This document shows, piece after piece, positions 1-6,049 of a stretch of 9,348 nt of DNA. The DNA comes from Nitrososphaerota archaeon (GTDB lineage Archaea > Thermoproteota > Nitrososphaeria > Nitrososphaerales > Nitrososphaeraceae). The notes under the pieces are model-generated. The model saw nothing but the letters and a program-made list of their open reading frames with translations. It was not told the origin of the DNA and did not search any database. Every line of letters starts with the position of its first letter. Within the stretch, counting starts at the first letter, position 1. Both the position numbers and the translations under genes were made by a program. The stretch is taken from contig VBPR01000063.1 in NCBI GenBank assembly GCA_005877345.1, positions 1 through 9,348 on the forward strand, written 5' to 3'.

Positions 1-2
1 TC

Positions 3-200
3 GAAGAACCTCAAGGATTAAAGACTATAAAAAATATGAAACCAATTACGTGTCAAGCACTAGCTAGGTTAATGGGCGTAAAGATTTCCGTTGCAAATTC
101 ATTTTTGCGGTCTCTTGAGTCTAAAGGAATTGTTAGATCAATAGCTGGGTATAGTGGACATAGGATATACGAACTTGGGTCTATGGAAGCAGTACAATAA
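3..200 (+). CDS. rps25e: Ribosomal protein S25e, 3' part (5' end outside window)
   Basis: This reading frame is open at the left edge and ends at TAA 198-200, giving 65 residues. The visible part is a winged-helix domain: the stretch MKPITCQALARLMGVKIS, then VANSFLRSLESKGIVRSI, then a wing ending GHRIYEL. This order (helix-turn-helix, basic recognition helix with LxxLExKGIV, then a strand ending RIYE) is what archaeal and eukaryotic S25e proteins show; the family is a small-subunit ribosomal protein found in archaea and eukaryotes but not bacteria. Seen: the motif and the stop. Inferred: that the missing N-terminus is the usual short lysine-rich tail. A generic winged-helix regulator is the alternative, but the short C-terminus and close motif match favour S25e. 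It is followed by a T-rich stretch and a long gene-poor region. Confidence 0.8.
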   Translation, partial: EEPQGLKTIKNMKPITCQALARLMGVKISVANSFLRSLESKGIVRSIAGYSGHRIYELGSMEAVQ

Positions 201-202
201 AT

Positions 203-218
203 TTGAATTTTTGATTTG
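203..218 (+). terminator. T-rich stretch after rps25e, possible terminator
   Basis: A run of five T (208-212) inside a T-rich segment begins a few bases after the S25e stop. Archaeal RNA polymerase terminates on U-rich transcripts without needing a hairpin, so this is a plausible terminator. There is no stem-loop. Inference only. Confidence 0.35.
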
Positions 219-502
219 AGGGTAAACCAATTTGAAATAACCAAGATTGTGCAAATCATAAAATTTAGGCTATTCCGTACTGATGTTACGTCCTACCATT
301 GCGCAAGAAAATGGCTTTAGACTGTCAAAACTTAATTTAACTAGGATAATTTGTGTTCGATGTAGCCATACTTTTGGATGAATTGAAAATCAATAAACAA
401 TATCGAGGCTGAGTGCTTAGAACTATTCTCTCCAACTAAGACCAATCCATTCATTCCTTTTCCTAAAGATACGCTCGTTGTGGCATACTTATTTGATATA
501 TG

Positions 503-568
503 CTAGGCATGAGATCTGTAGACAAATTTCATTGCTCTGCCAGTAGGTGGTGTTTCTTGTTCAAGCAT
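503..568 (-). CDS. Possible 21-aa frame after the small membrane frame (doubtful)
   Basis: An ATG at 566-568 starts 21 codons ending in TAG at 503-505. A purine-rich GGAGG lies about 15 nt before the ATG, overlapping the end of the preceding small frame (576-701), and only 7 bases separate the two frames. The product, beginning MLEQETPPTGRAMKFVYR, is not recognised. The frame is already open upstream of the ATG, over the end of the preceding frame, so a single-base shift would join the two into one protein of roughly 65-70 residues. It may be a genuine mini-gene, the tail of a broken gene, or chance. Confidence 0.15.
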   Translation of the reverse strand: MLEQETPPTGRAMKFVYRSHA

Positions 569-575
569 GAGACCT

Positions 576-701
576 TCAGCCTCCTGCCGGTGTTATTTTT
601 TCAATTTGTGCATTATATAGTACAACGCAGCAAGCCAATACACCCATCAGACATAGATCGTAATCTGACATTTTTACTATGACTGAAGCTTGTTGACCCA
701 T
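576..701 (-). CDS. Possible 41-aa small membrane protein (doubtful)
   Basis: An ATG at 699-701 opens a 41-codon frame ending in TGA at 576-578. The product starts MGQQASVIVKMSDYDL, continues with a hydrophobic core (LMGVLACCVVLY, about residues 17-28) that could form one short membrane segment, and ends in IEKITPAGG. It lies about 55 bp downstream of the gatD stop on the same strand, so it could be a small co-transcribed gene. A second ATG (669-671) is in frame. I do not recognise the sequence. The plus strand carries a longer but less protein-like frame over the same bases. It could be chance, or the front part of a slightly longer gene broken by a frameshift (see the next small frame). Confidence 0.3.
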   Translation of the reverse strand: MGQQASVIVKMSDYDLCLMGVLACCVVLYNAQIEKITPAGG

Positions 702-756
702 TCTAAATTTGATGTCTATAGGATCACAAATTGCTCAGTCAGCATACATCATGCGA

Positions 757-2130
757 TCAGTCAACTATTATTCGGTTTGTGAACTCATTTGCAATATTGC
801 TGGTCATTGTTTTTATGACTTCTTTTTCTTCTGTGAAGTTCCCAAAGCACCACATAGCTTTGACTAACGCAGTCTCAGAAGTCATATTAGATAGAGGAAT
901 CACACCAAGATTCAATAGGTCTCTTCCTGTATCGTAGACAGTAAGACCAGTTCTGCCCCAGATGCATTGAGAAGTCATAAATATTATTATTCCTTTATTG
1001 ACTGCATTCTCTATTTGGGAAAAGCATTCTTTGTTTATGTGACCCAAACCAGTACCTTCTAAAATAATTGCTTTATGACCCAGGTCAACGCAATAATCAA
1101 TCATTCTACAATCAAAACCAGGATAAAATTTTAATAACGAAACCTTACTTTCAAAGTTTGGTCTTACAACCATACTTTCAAGATTTTTGTTCCTCTCTTG
1201 AAATTTCAAGTCTGTATATTGCCTAGATATCTCTATATGATCTTTCTTGATTAGGGAAAATGGGTAAACATCAATCGAATGAAATGCATCTCTTCTGCTT
1301 GTGTGATTTTTTCTAACCCTGGTACCTATATGACAAGCAATAACTTCATCGGAGATTGAATAATGCATAGCAACAAAAACCCCTGAGAATCTAGATCTAG
1401 TCGCAAAAGTGCAAGCACCTATCAGATTCAAAGATGCATCAGATGAGGGTCTATCTGAGGATCTTTGCGCGCCAACTAATACTATCGGAATTGGTAGATT
1501 TTGAAGAGCAAAACTCAGTGCTGCTGAAGTATAGTGCATGGTGTCAGTACCATGTGATACAATAATCCCATCGTATTTCCCTGATAATATATTATTAGCA
1601 ACCTTTCTTGCTATTAGGGACCAATGTTCGGGTTTTATATTTTCACTATACTCGCTCAGAACTACTTCTGGATCTATGTTTGCTATCCTCGCAAGTTCGG
1701 GGATTGAATCATTAAGTTCTTTTGCTGTCAGCGCTGCCATTACCCCACCTGTCCTATAATCAATTTTGCTTGAAATGGTTCCACCTGTACTTAATAACGA
1801 TAAATTTGGCAGTTGGCTTTGTGAAAAATTTTGATCAGTATTTTCATGAGAAAAATAATCCTTGTATTTATAATTAGTATCGGGTTTTATATTAGGATCC
1901 ACTTTTTCGGTTATTTTTTTTATACTTTTAATTTTTCCTATCTTGATACCAATATTATATCCACTTTTCAATTTCAAAACTAGATGATTGGCATCGGCAT
2001 ATTCGTGTCTTGGAATTAGAATGCCAACGTGCGTTGCATTATTGGTTTCAATCATTACTGAATCCCCTAATTTTACATTGGATTTCTTAAATAATTCTTC
2101 CAATTTAATATGATTTCCATCAGTTGTCAA
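757..2130 (-). CDS. gatD: Glu-tRNA(Gln) amidotransferase subunit D
   Basis: GatD is the amidase half of the archaeal GatDE enzyme. It releases ammonia from asparagine or glutamine, and GatE uses it to turn Glu-tRNA(Gln) into Gln-tRNA(Gln) in the cytoplasm. The 457-residue product has the family's two-part layout. An N-terminal beta-rich domain (about 20-75, with GDSVMIETNN and GILIPRHE) is absent from plain asparaginases. A type I/II L-asparaginase domain (about 108-450) follows. Active-site motifs are intact: STGGT with Thr115, HGTDT with Thr195-Asp196, and Lys274 in RVRKNH, matching the Thr-Thr-Asp-Lys set of asparaginases. The start is TTG at 2128-2130; an in-frame stop lies a few codons upstream, the next ATG (codon 26) is already inside the N-domain, and a TATA box sits 26 bp before it. 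No gatE follows. Confidence 0.93.
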   Translation of the reverse strand: MTTDGNHIKLEELFKKSNVKLGDSVMIETNNATHVGILIPRHEYADANHLVLKLKSGYNIGIKIGKIKSIKKITEKVDPNIKPDTNYKYKDYFSHENTDQNFSQSQLPNLSLLSTGGTISSKIDYRTGGVMAALTAKELNDSIPELARIANIDPEVVLSEYSENIKPEHWSLIARKVANNILSGKYDGIIVSHGTDTMHYTSAALSFALQNLPIPIVLVGAQRSSDRPSSDASLNLIGACTFATRSRFSGVFVAMHYSISDEVIACHIGTRVRKNHTSRRDAFHSIDVYPFSLIKKDHIEISRQYTDLKFQERNKNLESMVVRPNFESKVSLLKFYPGFDCRMIDYCVDLGHKAIILEGTGLGHINKECFSQIENAVNKGIIIFMTSQCIWGRTGLTVYDTGRDLLNLGVIPLSNMTSETALVKAMWCFGNFTEEKEVIKTMTSNIANEFTNRIIVD

Positions 2131-2152
2131 TACTGGTATTATTTTGTGTTAA

Positions 2153-2160
2153 GTATATAT
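2153..2160 (-). promoter_or_regulatory. TATA box of gatD
   Basis: Read on the minus strand this is ATATATAC within an AT-rich stretch, centred about 26 bp before the TTG start of gatD. That spacing places transcription initiation at or next to the start codon, so the mRNA would be leaderless or nearly so. A perfect tandem 17-mer begins 14 bp further upstream. Confidence 0.6.
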
Positions 2161-2173
2161 TAATAAATTGTCG

Positions 2174-2207
2174 TATTAATTGTATCTTCTTATTAATTGT
2201 ATCTTCT
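2174..2207. repeat. Perfect tandem duplication of a 17-mer
   Basis: The 17-base unit TATTAATTGTATCTTCT occurs twice head to tail with no mismatch (2174-2190 and 2191-2207). It lies 44-77 bp upstream of the gatD start, directly beyond the TATA box, where archaeal regulators often bind. It could be a doubled operator site or simply a recent slippage duplication. Confidence 0.75.
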
Positions 2208-2494
2208 TTAGATAATGTATTTGAATTTTAATTGCTTACTAATTAGGAATTTAGTAACATTTATTCCTAAATGTTGATATTTGATATTATTGTCCTGTTA
2301 ACTTTAGTCCTGAAGTATTAATTTTAGTAACATACAGTATTTCTGTACTGGGTAAACCCATAAAAACCTGAATTGCTTGTATTATCCTCTGTTAAATATA
2401 ATTCTGTGATGCTATTGAAGTAGGAAATGATGGATCTATGGGAAATTGCGACTTAATTGGACCTGAAATTTGAATAATAAAATGAGTTTACTTG

Positions 2495-2725
2495 TCATTC
2501 CATTACAATCATAGTTAATGTAGACTTTACACCATTCAATTTTCGTAGTTTCCATGTAATTGTCTCCTTGACTTTTTCCATGGTTTCTGATTCAACTTGT
2601 GCAACAATATCGTAAACTCCATAAACTTGATAAATTTCTTTCACACCATCAATACTTTTCAACTCGCTTACTATAGAATCTTCGCTACCTAATTCAGCAT
2701 TCATTAGAACAAATGCCTTTGGCAT
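2495..2725 (-). CDS. Stand-alone Lrp/AsnC ligand-binding (RAM) domain protein
   Basis: The 76-residue product is a single alpha-beta RAM (regulation of amino acid metabolism) domain without the usual N-terminal helix-turn-helix. Typical features are MPKAFVLMNAELGSEDSIV at the start, IDGVKEIYQVYGVYDIVAQV in the middle (the GxYDI signature) and a final strand STLTMIVME. In the family this domain binds amino acids and assembles into dimers and higher oligomers; stand-alone copies are common in archaea and may tune full-length Lrp proteins or act as small-molecule sensors. A longer frame runs upstream to 2830, but its 35 extra residues are not family-like and contain the promoter, so I place the start at ATG 2723-2725. 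It lies downstream of asnS on the same strand but has its own TATA box. Confidence 0.85.
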   Translation of the reverse strand: MPKAFVLMNAELGSEDSIVSELKSIDGVKEIYQVYGVYDIVAQVESETMEKVKETITWKLRKLNGVKSTLTMIVME

Positions 2726-2745
2726 AACAAGATGGAAGTGAATGA

Positions 2746-2753
2746 CATATAAA
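2746..2753 (-). promoter_or_regulatory. TATA box of the Lrp-like gene
   Basis: On the minus strand the sequence reads TTTATATG, centred about 25 bp before ATG 2725. This supports the short 76-residue start over the upstream extension, because the box would otherwise be inside the coding sequence. It predicts a leaderless transcript. Confidence 0.6.
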
Positions 2754-2819
2754 AAGATGATGCAGTTCTGGTGACGATCAATATATATTGTGAAACCTAA
2801 GTATACTAAAATTTGCACT

Positions 2820-2833
2820 TTTTTGTACAAAAA
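2820..2833. promoter_or_regulatory. 14-bp perfect palindrome between asnS and the Lrp-like gene
   Basis: TTTTTGTACAAAAA is fully self-complementary. It lies 27 bp past the asnS stop and 95 bp before the Lrp-like start. Read on the minus strand it ends in a T run, so it may act in termination of asnS. It could also be a dimer-protein operator for the downstream gene. Function is inferred only. Confidence 0.35.
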
Positions 2834-2859
2834 TAGACGTCGAGGTACACTCTAAAACC

Positions 2860-4167
2860 TCAAGGATTAAGCCTGGCCATTGTTCTTGGAAAGAGTACAC
2901 ATTCCTTAATATCTTCCAAGTTAATTATCCATCTGACCAATCTCTCAATACCGATACCGAAACCTCCATGAGGCACGGATCCATATTTTCTAAGGTCCAA
3001 GTACCATGAATAAGAATCCATGTTTAGACCTTCTTTTTTAATCCTAGATTTCAACAATGTTATATTTTCCTCTCTCATACCGCCACTGCTTACCTCACCA
3101 AACCCTTCGGGCAAAAGTAAATCCGCAGTAAGAGCAATTCCTTGTCTTTCCGGGTCTTCCTTTACATAGAATGGTTTAACTTGGAGTGGGTATCCGTATA
3201 CGAAGACAGGATTCCTACGATCCTTTGTAAGTAGCTTCTCAGAGTCTATATTCAGATCGTCTCCCCATTCAATTTTTCTAGTCACCTCTCCATCTTGAAT
3301 ATTGATATCATTTGAACAAAGAATGTCAATTGCTTGACTGTAACTCAATTTATCAAATGGTTCTGTCATTTGATTCAAAGTTAGTATGTCTCGATTCAAA
3401 AATATTAGCTCTTGATTTCTATCTTTTGTTACGTGTCTAATTAAATGAATTAGTAATTTTTCTTGAATTGAAAACAAATCATTCATAGTTATCCAAGGGG
3501 CTTCTGCCTCCAGGTGCAGGTATTCTGCAAGGTGTCTTAGAGTCCTTGATTTTTCAGCCCTAAACGAAGGACCTATCGTCCAGACTGGTCCTAATGAAAA
3601 AATTAAAGCCTCTAAGTATAGTTGAGCACTTTGAGATAAAAATGCCTCATCTTTAAAGTACTTTACAGGGAAAAGGGTTGAACCGCCTTCCACTGCACTC
3701 TTGACTAACGTTGGTGTTGTAACTTCAATCCAATCATTTTCAACAAACCAGTTGCGCAACTTTTCAAGAACTGTTGCTCTTATCTTTGCGATTGTAATCA
3801 TCTTCCTTGTACGTAGAGTCAAGTGTCTATAATCTAATAATAATTCTGTACTTTGATATTCTCTAATTGGAAAATCATTGTTTGCTAAACTGTAAATCTT
3901 TACATCATTTCCTCTAATCTCATAGCCACCTTCCTTTGCTCTTTCATCTTTGAACAGGATCCCTTGGACCTCTAAGGAAGATTCTATCGTAAGCTCCTGC
4001 ACAGTTGTACTAGGAACCACACATTGAATTATTCCACCACGATCGTCTCTCATAATGATGAAAGCTTTATCCTTTTGTCTACGTAATCTGTATACCCATC
4101 CTCTTATTCTGATTTCTTTACCTAGAAATTCTTCTTTTTTGATTTCACTAATCCTATGGTACTTCAA
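2860..4167 (-). CDS. asnS: Asparaginyl-tRNA synthetase
   Basis: AsnRS is a class IIb synthetase that charges tRNA(Asn) with asparagine in the cytoplasm. With the start chosen here it has 435 residues, usual for archaeal enzymes. An OB-fold anticodon-binding domain comes first (about 17-95, IRGWVYRLRRQKDKAFIIMR), then the catalytic domain. Motif 1 is around 148-155 (VTTPTL), motif 2 around 202-225 (FRAEKSRTLRHLAEY, then HLEAEAP) and motif 3 around 402-414 (GFGIGIERLVRWI). The block YLDLRKYGSVPHGGFG before motif 3 is typical of AsnRS; archaeal AspRS differs there. The frame extends upstream to 4212, but that stretch contains the TATA box, so TTG 4165-4167 is the likely start. The divergent neighbour is a Rieske protein. 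Confidence 0.88.
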   Translation of the reverse strand: MKYHRISEIKKEEFLGKEIRIRGWVYRLRRQKDKAFIIMRDDRGGIIQCVVPSTTVQELTIESSLEVQGILFKDERAKEGGYEIRGNDVKIYSLANNDFPIREYQSTELLLDYRHLTLRTRKMITIAKIRATVLEKLRNWFVENDWIEVTTPTLVKSAVEGGSTLFPVKYFKDEAFLSQSAQLYLEALIFSLGPVWTIGPSFRAEKSRTLRHLAEYLHLEAEAPWITMNDLFSIQEKLLIHLIRHVTKDRNQELIFLNRDILTLNQMTEPFDKLSYSQAIDILCSNDINIQDGEVTRKIEWGDDLNIDSEKLLTKDRRNPVFVYGYPLQVKPFYVKEDPERQGIALTADLLLPEGFGEVSSGGMREENITLLKSRIKKEGLNMDSYSWYLDLRKYGSVPHGGFGIGIERLVRWIINLEDIKECVLFPRTMARLNP

Positions 4168-4192
4168 TTGTGTATTTACGACACAAACGATC

Positions 4193-4200
4193 TTTATAAT
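4193..4200 (-). promoter_or_regulatory. TATA box of asnS
   Basis: Minus-strand ATTATAAA centred about 29 bp before TTG 4167. It lies inside the longest possible asnS frame (to 4212), which argues that the first 15 codons of that frame are not translated. Confidence 0.55.
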
Positions 4201-4259
4201 GATATTGTACAACCTAATCCTAGAACAGTAAAATAATTCATCTAAATATTAAAAATGAA

Positions 4260-4267
4260 TTTATACA
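4260..4267 (+). promoter_or_regulatory. TATA box of the Rieske ferredoxin gene
   Basis: TTTATACA centred about 28 bp before ATG 4292, giving a leaderless or near-leaderless transcript. It is about 60 bp from the divergent asnS box, so the two promoters are separate. Confidence 0.6.
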
Positions 4268-4291
4268 ATCGTGATAGTCTAGTATTCAATA

Positions 4292-4627
4292 ATGGAATAT
4301 AAAGTATGCAATAGTAAAGACCTTCCAAACAATTCAATGAAGGTGATATCTATCCAAGGTAGCAAGATACTTATGTGTAGATCTAATAATCGATTATTCG
4401 CTTTGGATAATTCGTGCCCACATAGAGGAGCATCTCTTTCCAAAGGCGAAATAAAAGAAACAAAGATAATATGCTATATGCATGATTTTGAATACGATCT
4501 AATTAGTGGAAAATTGTTACACATTCCAAGTAAGTGGAACGATCAAAATCCGAACTGGACAAAATCTGGTAATCTGTTACTCTTTCCAATATCTGAAAAA
4601 AATGGTGAAATATATATACGGCTATAA
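4292..4627 (+). CDS. Small Rieske [2Fe-2S] ferredoxin
   Basis: The 111-residue soluble protein is almost entirely a Rieske domain. The cluster ligands are visible as CPH (Cys42, His44) and CYMH (Cys61, His64), followed by the usual DFEYDLISGKLL loop; the 17-residue spacing between the pairs is normal for the family. No signal peptide or membrane segment is present, so it acts in the cytoplasm as a one-electron carrier. The redox partner is unknown; related small Rieske ferredoxins serve ring-hydroxylating oxygenases or nitrite reductase-type enzymes, but no such partner is in the window. The gene stands alone, divergent from asnS and convergent with pcna. The ATG start is supported by a TATA box 28 bp upstream. 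Confidence 0.9.
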   Translation: MEYKVCNSKDLPNNSMKVISIQGSKILMCRSNNRLFALDNSCPHRGASLSKGEIKETKIICYMHDFEYDLISGKLLHIPSKWNDQNPNWTKSGNLLLFPISEKNGEIYIRL

Positions 4628-4766
4628 AAAAACTTATCGAAAAATCCTGTCCTTATTAATCGAGTTCTCTGCATAACTACGCATTCATCGAGCTGTCTAG
4701 ACTTATTTTTGTTCATTTACAAAGTTTCTGGATGACATTGTGCTTTTATATTTGATTGAGTGATGA

Positions 4767-4772
4767 TTTTTT
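4767..4772 (+). terminator. T run between the Rieske gene and pcna, possible terminator
   Basis: Six T in a T-rich context about 140 bp past the Rieske stop and just before the end of the convergent pcna gene. Earlier T-rich stretches (for example about 4704-4709) could also serve. The intergenic stretch 4628-4782 shows nothing else of note. Confidence 0.3.
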
Positions 4773-4782
4773 ATTAACAGGA

Positions 4783-5535
4783 CTAATCCTGTACTCTTGG
4801 AGCCAAATAGAAATGAATTCTTCCTACATTAGCTACTCTAAACTCTAATCTTAATGGCATTTTTGTAGAATATTCCAATACTAAAGAACCTCCAGAGACA
4901 CTTATAGCTTTTGTGATTTTTGATAAATAGTCCAAACTATATGTCGCCTTACTTTTTTCTTTGACCAGCAATTCCTCGAGACCTTCACTAGCCTCCTCGA
5001 TAACAATATCGGCTTCTCCATAATCACTTTTACCAGAAAAGGTAATTTTCTTTTCATCAGATTCAATTGAAATGTATTCTGAGACTACTTCAATATCGGA
5101 CAATATCTTATCAAACGATGCTGGAGTCAATATTACCTTGGAATTGAAATTTAGTTTTGGCAAGGGAGTGGATCCTCCAGTACTTTCTATTAATCGCATT
5201 TTATACTCTCTCTTGTATCCATTTAGGATTTTGATGTAAAGCATACTGTTCTCTTCAACAGAAACTTCTACCGTATCTTTTTTTTCAGCTCTTTTCATCA
5301 ATTTTGAAAACTCATCAATTCTAACTCCAAATTTTAGAGCTGCGTCACAGTCATAACCATCGAAAGCAGAGTTTGGCCAACTAATATCAATTAATGCGAC
5401 ATGAGAAGGATCCATCCCTCTGAACGATAAACCTTCAACGGTGGCTTCAAAAGTAGCCTCATCTACCAATGTCGATATTGCTGAAGTTACTGCTTTCCAT
5501 TCATCGGGCGTTTTTGTTTTTGCAAGAAATACCAA
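4783..5535 (-). CDS. pcn: DNA polymerase sliding clamp PCNA
   Basis: PCNA is the ring-shaped processivity factor that encircles DNA and tethers polymerase, ligase and FEN1; it is loaded by RFC. The product has 250 residues, the normal archaeal length. Two related beta-alpha domains are visible. The first has EWKAVTSAISTLVDEATF and GLSFRGMDPSHVALIDISWP. An interdomain connector with LIESTGGSTPLPKLNF follows, and the second has YSLDYLSKITKAI and the final HFYLAPRVQD typical of the clamp C-terminus. The start is TTG at 5533-5535, since the next ATG is at codon 41, inside the first conserved block. It lies downstream of rpoL-tfs on the same strand with about 196 bp between, and has its own TATA-like box. 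It is convergent with the Rieske gene. A six-base inverted repeat covers its stop codon. Confidence 0.95.
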   Translation of the reverse strand: MVFLAKTKTPDEWKAVTSAISTLVDEATFEATVEGLSFRGMDPSHVALIDISWPNSAFDGYDCDAALKFGVRIDEFSKLMKRAEKKDTVEVSVEENSMLYIKILNGYKREYKMRLIESTGGSTPLPKLNFNSKVILTPASFDKILSDIEVVSEYISIESDEKKITFSGKSDYGEADIVIEEASEGLEELLVKEKSKATYSLDYLSKITKAISVSGGSLVLEYSTKMPLRLEFRVANVGRIHFYLAPRVQD

Positions 5536-5564
5536 CTATATCAATCAACAGGCAGATTCAAAAG

Positions 5565-5572
5565 ATTTTAAA
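5565..5572 (-). promoter_or_regulatory. TATA-like box of pcna
   Basis: Minus-strand TTTAAAAT centred about 33 bp before the TTG start, so a leader of roughly 5-8 nt is expected. It suggests pcna is transcribed independently of rpoL-tfs. Confidence 0.45.
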
Positions 5573-5626
5573 CATTCCTATTTTTTAATACACAATTTGA
5601 GCGGAAAACATTAGATAATATGTTGT

Positions 5627-5645
5627 AAAATAATAAAATAAAATC
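5627..5645 (-). terminator. T-rich tract downstream of tfs, possible terminator
   Basis: On the minus strand this reads as GATTTTATTTTATTATTTT, about 90 bp past the tfs stop and before the pcna promoter. Such U-rich tracts terminate archaeal transcription. The rest of 5536-5731 shows no gene. Confidence 0.35.
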
Positions 5646-5731
5646 ATAGATTTTTGGATATATATGTAATAATTTATATAATTGCTGGTTAAAGAATTCT
5701 CGAATTAGAGACAAACGATCTTAGTAATAGA

Positions 5732-6049
5732 TCAAGCATAATTTCTCCATGTATGGCTGCATTGTGTACATCTATAGAATTGGGTCGTAGCTTCGTCAGC
5801 CGATCTTGTTTGTAGCATCCACCAAAAGGCTATGTTGTTTCCACATTTGGGACAATCAATATTTGTAGTTGGCAAGGCGCTAGGGCCTTTTTCCGATTCA
5901 ACTATCTTGAGACTAGCTCCGCTTTGATCTATTAAAGGAATTGATTTGATTTCAATTTTTGCTTCTCTAAAACCACACTTTGGACAAATTAAGATATTTT
6001 CCTCTATTCTTGGTTTCATCCTACTTTCACAATTTGGACAAAATTTCAA
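5732..6049 (-). CDS. tfs: Transcription factor S (transcript cleavage factor)
   Basis: TFS rescues backtracked RNA polymerase by stimulating cleavage of the nascent RNA, the archaeal counterpart of TFIIS and RPC11. The 105-residue product has two zinc ribbons. The N-terminal one uses Cys4, Cys7, Cys22 and Cys25; the C-terminal one uses Cys66, Cys69, Cys94 and Cys97. The acidic hairpin that reaches the polymerase active site is intact (RSADEATT, Asp85-Glu86). The start is TTG 6047-6049; it must lie here because Cys4 belongs to the first ribbon. The start overlaps the rpoL stop in the 4 bases TTGA, so translation is probably coupled to rpoL. No promoter of its own is visible, so it is co-transcribed with rpoL. 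Confidence 0.95.
   Translation of the reverse strand: MKFCPNCESRMKPRIEENILICPKCGFREAKIEIKSIPLIDQSGASLKIVESEKGPSALPTTNIDCPKCGNNIAFWWMLQTRSADEATTQFYRCTQCSHTWRNYA

Larger units (their letters stand above)
201..756. other. Gene-poor region between convergent rps25e and gatD
   Basis: About 550 bases without a firmly supported gene. I found no tRNA: the only T-arm-like sequence, near 354-360, lacks flanking complementary stems. There is no repeat array and no transposon end. The only structure with some coding character is on the minus strand between about 503 and 701 (two short frames listed separately), where GC content rises locally. The rest (about 201-500) is AT-rich with scattered stops in all frames and looks like plain intergenic DNA or decayed sequence. 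Confidence 0.6.
2131..2494. other. Intergenic region between gatD and the Lrp-like gene
   Basis: This 364-base AT-rich spacer holds the gatD promoter and the tandem 17-mer at its left end. An 8-bp inverted repeat (TTAGGAAT at 2243-2250 and ATTCCTAA at 2263-2270, 12-base loop) lies in the middle. The 11-mer TTTAGTAACAT occurs twice (2250-2260 and about 2325-2335). I see no tRNA-like fold and no frame longer than about 16 codons with a start. The right half would be the 3' untranslated part of the Lrp-like transcript. Confidence 0.55.

Noticed and set aside
345..375. TTCGA-containing segment resembling a tRNA T-loop
   Set aside because: No complementary T-stem, acceptor stem or anticodon arm around it.
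500..682. 60-codon plus-strand frame
   Set aside because: Cys/Phe/His-rich composition unlike a protein, no TATA box at the right distance, and the opposite strand carries a more protein-like small frame.
731..937. 68-codon plus-strand frame inside gatD
   Set aside because: Antisense shadow of the well-supported gatD C-terminus.
1538..1759. 73-codon plus-strand frame
   Set aside because: Antisense shadow over the gatD asparaginase domain, including its HGTDT motif region.
757..2130. Plain L-asparaginase
   Set aside because: The extra N-terminal beta-rich domain of about 100 residues and total length of 457 match GatD rather than a 320-350-residue asparaginase.
2271..2321. 16-codon hydrophobic mini-frame on the plus strand
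   Set aside because: Too short, no promoter at the expected distance, and overlaps an inverted repeat only by chance.
7..2870. 15-mer AACCTCAAGGATTAA present at 7-21 and 2856-2870
   Set aside because: One copy is within rps25e and the other at the asnS end on the opposite coding strand; with two unrelated coding contexts, chance in an AT-rich window is the simplest explanation.
2860..4167. Aspartyl-tRNA synthetase as identity of the class II synthetase
   Set aside because: The YLDLRKYGSVPHGGFG block and motif 2 wording fit AsnRS; archaeal AspRS has a different sequence before motif 3.
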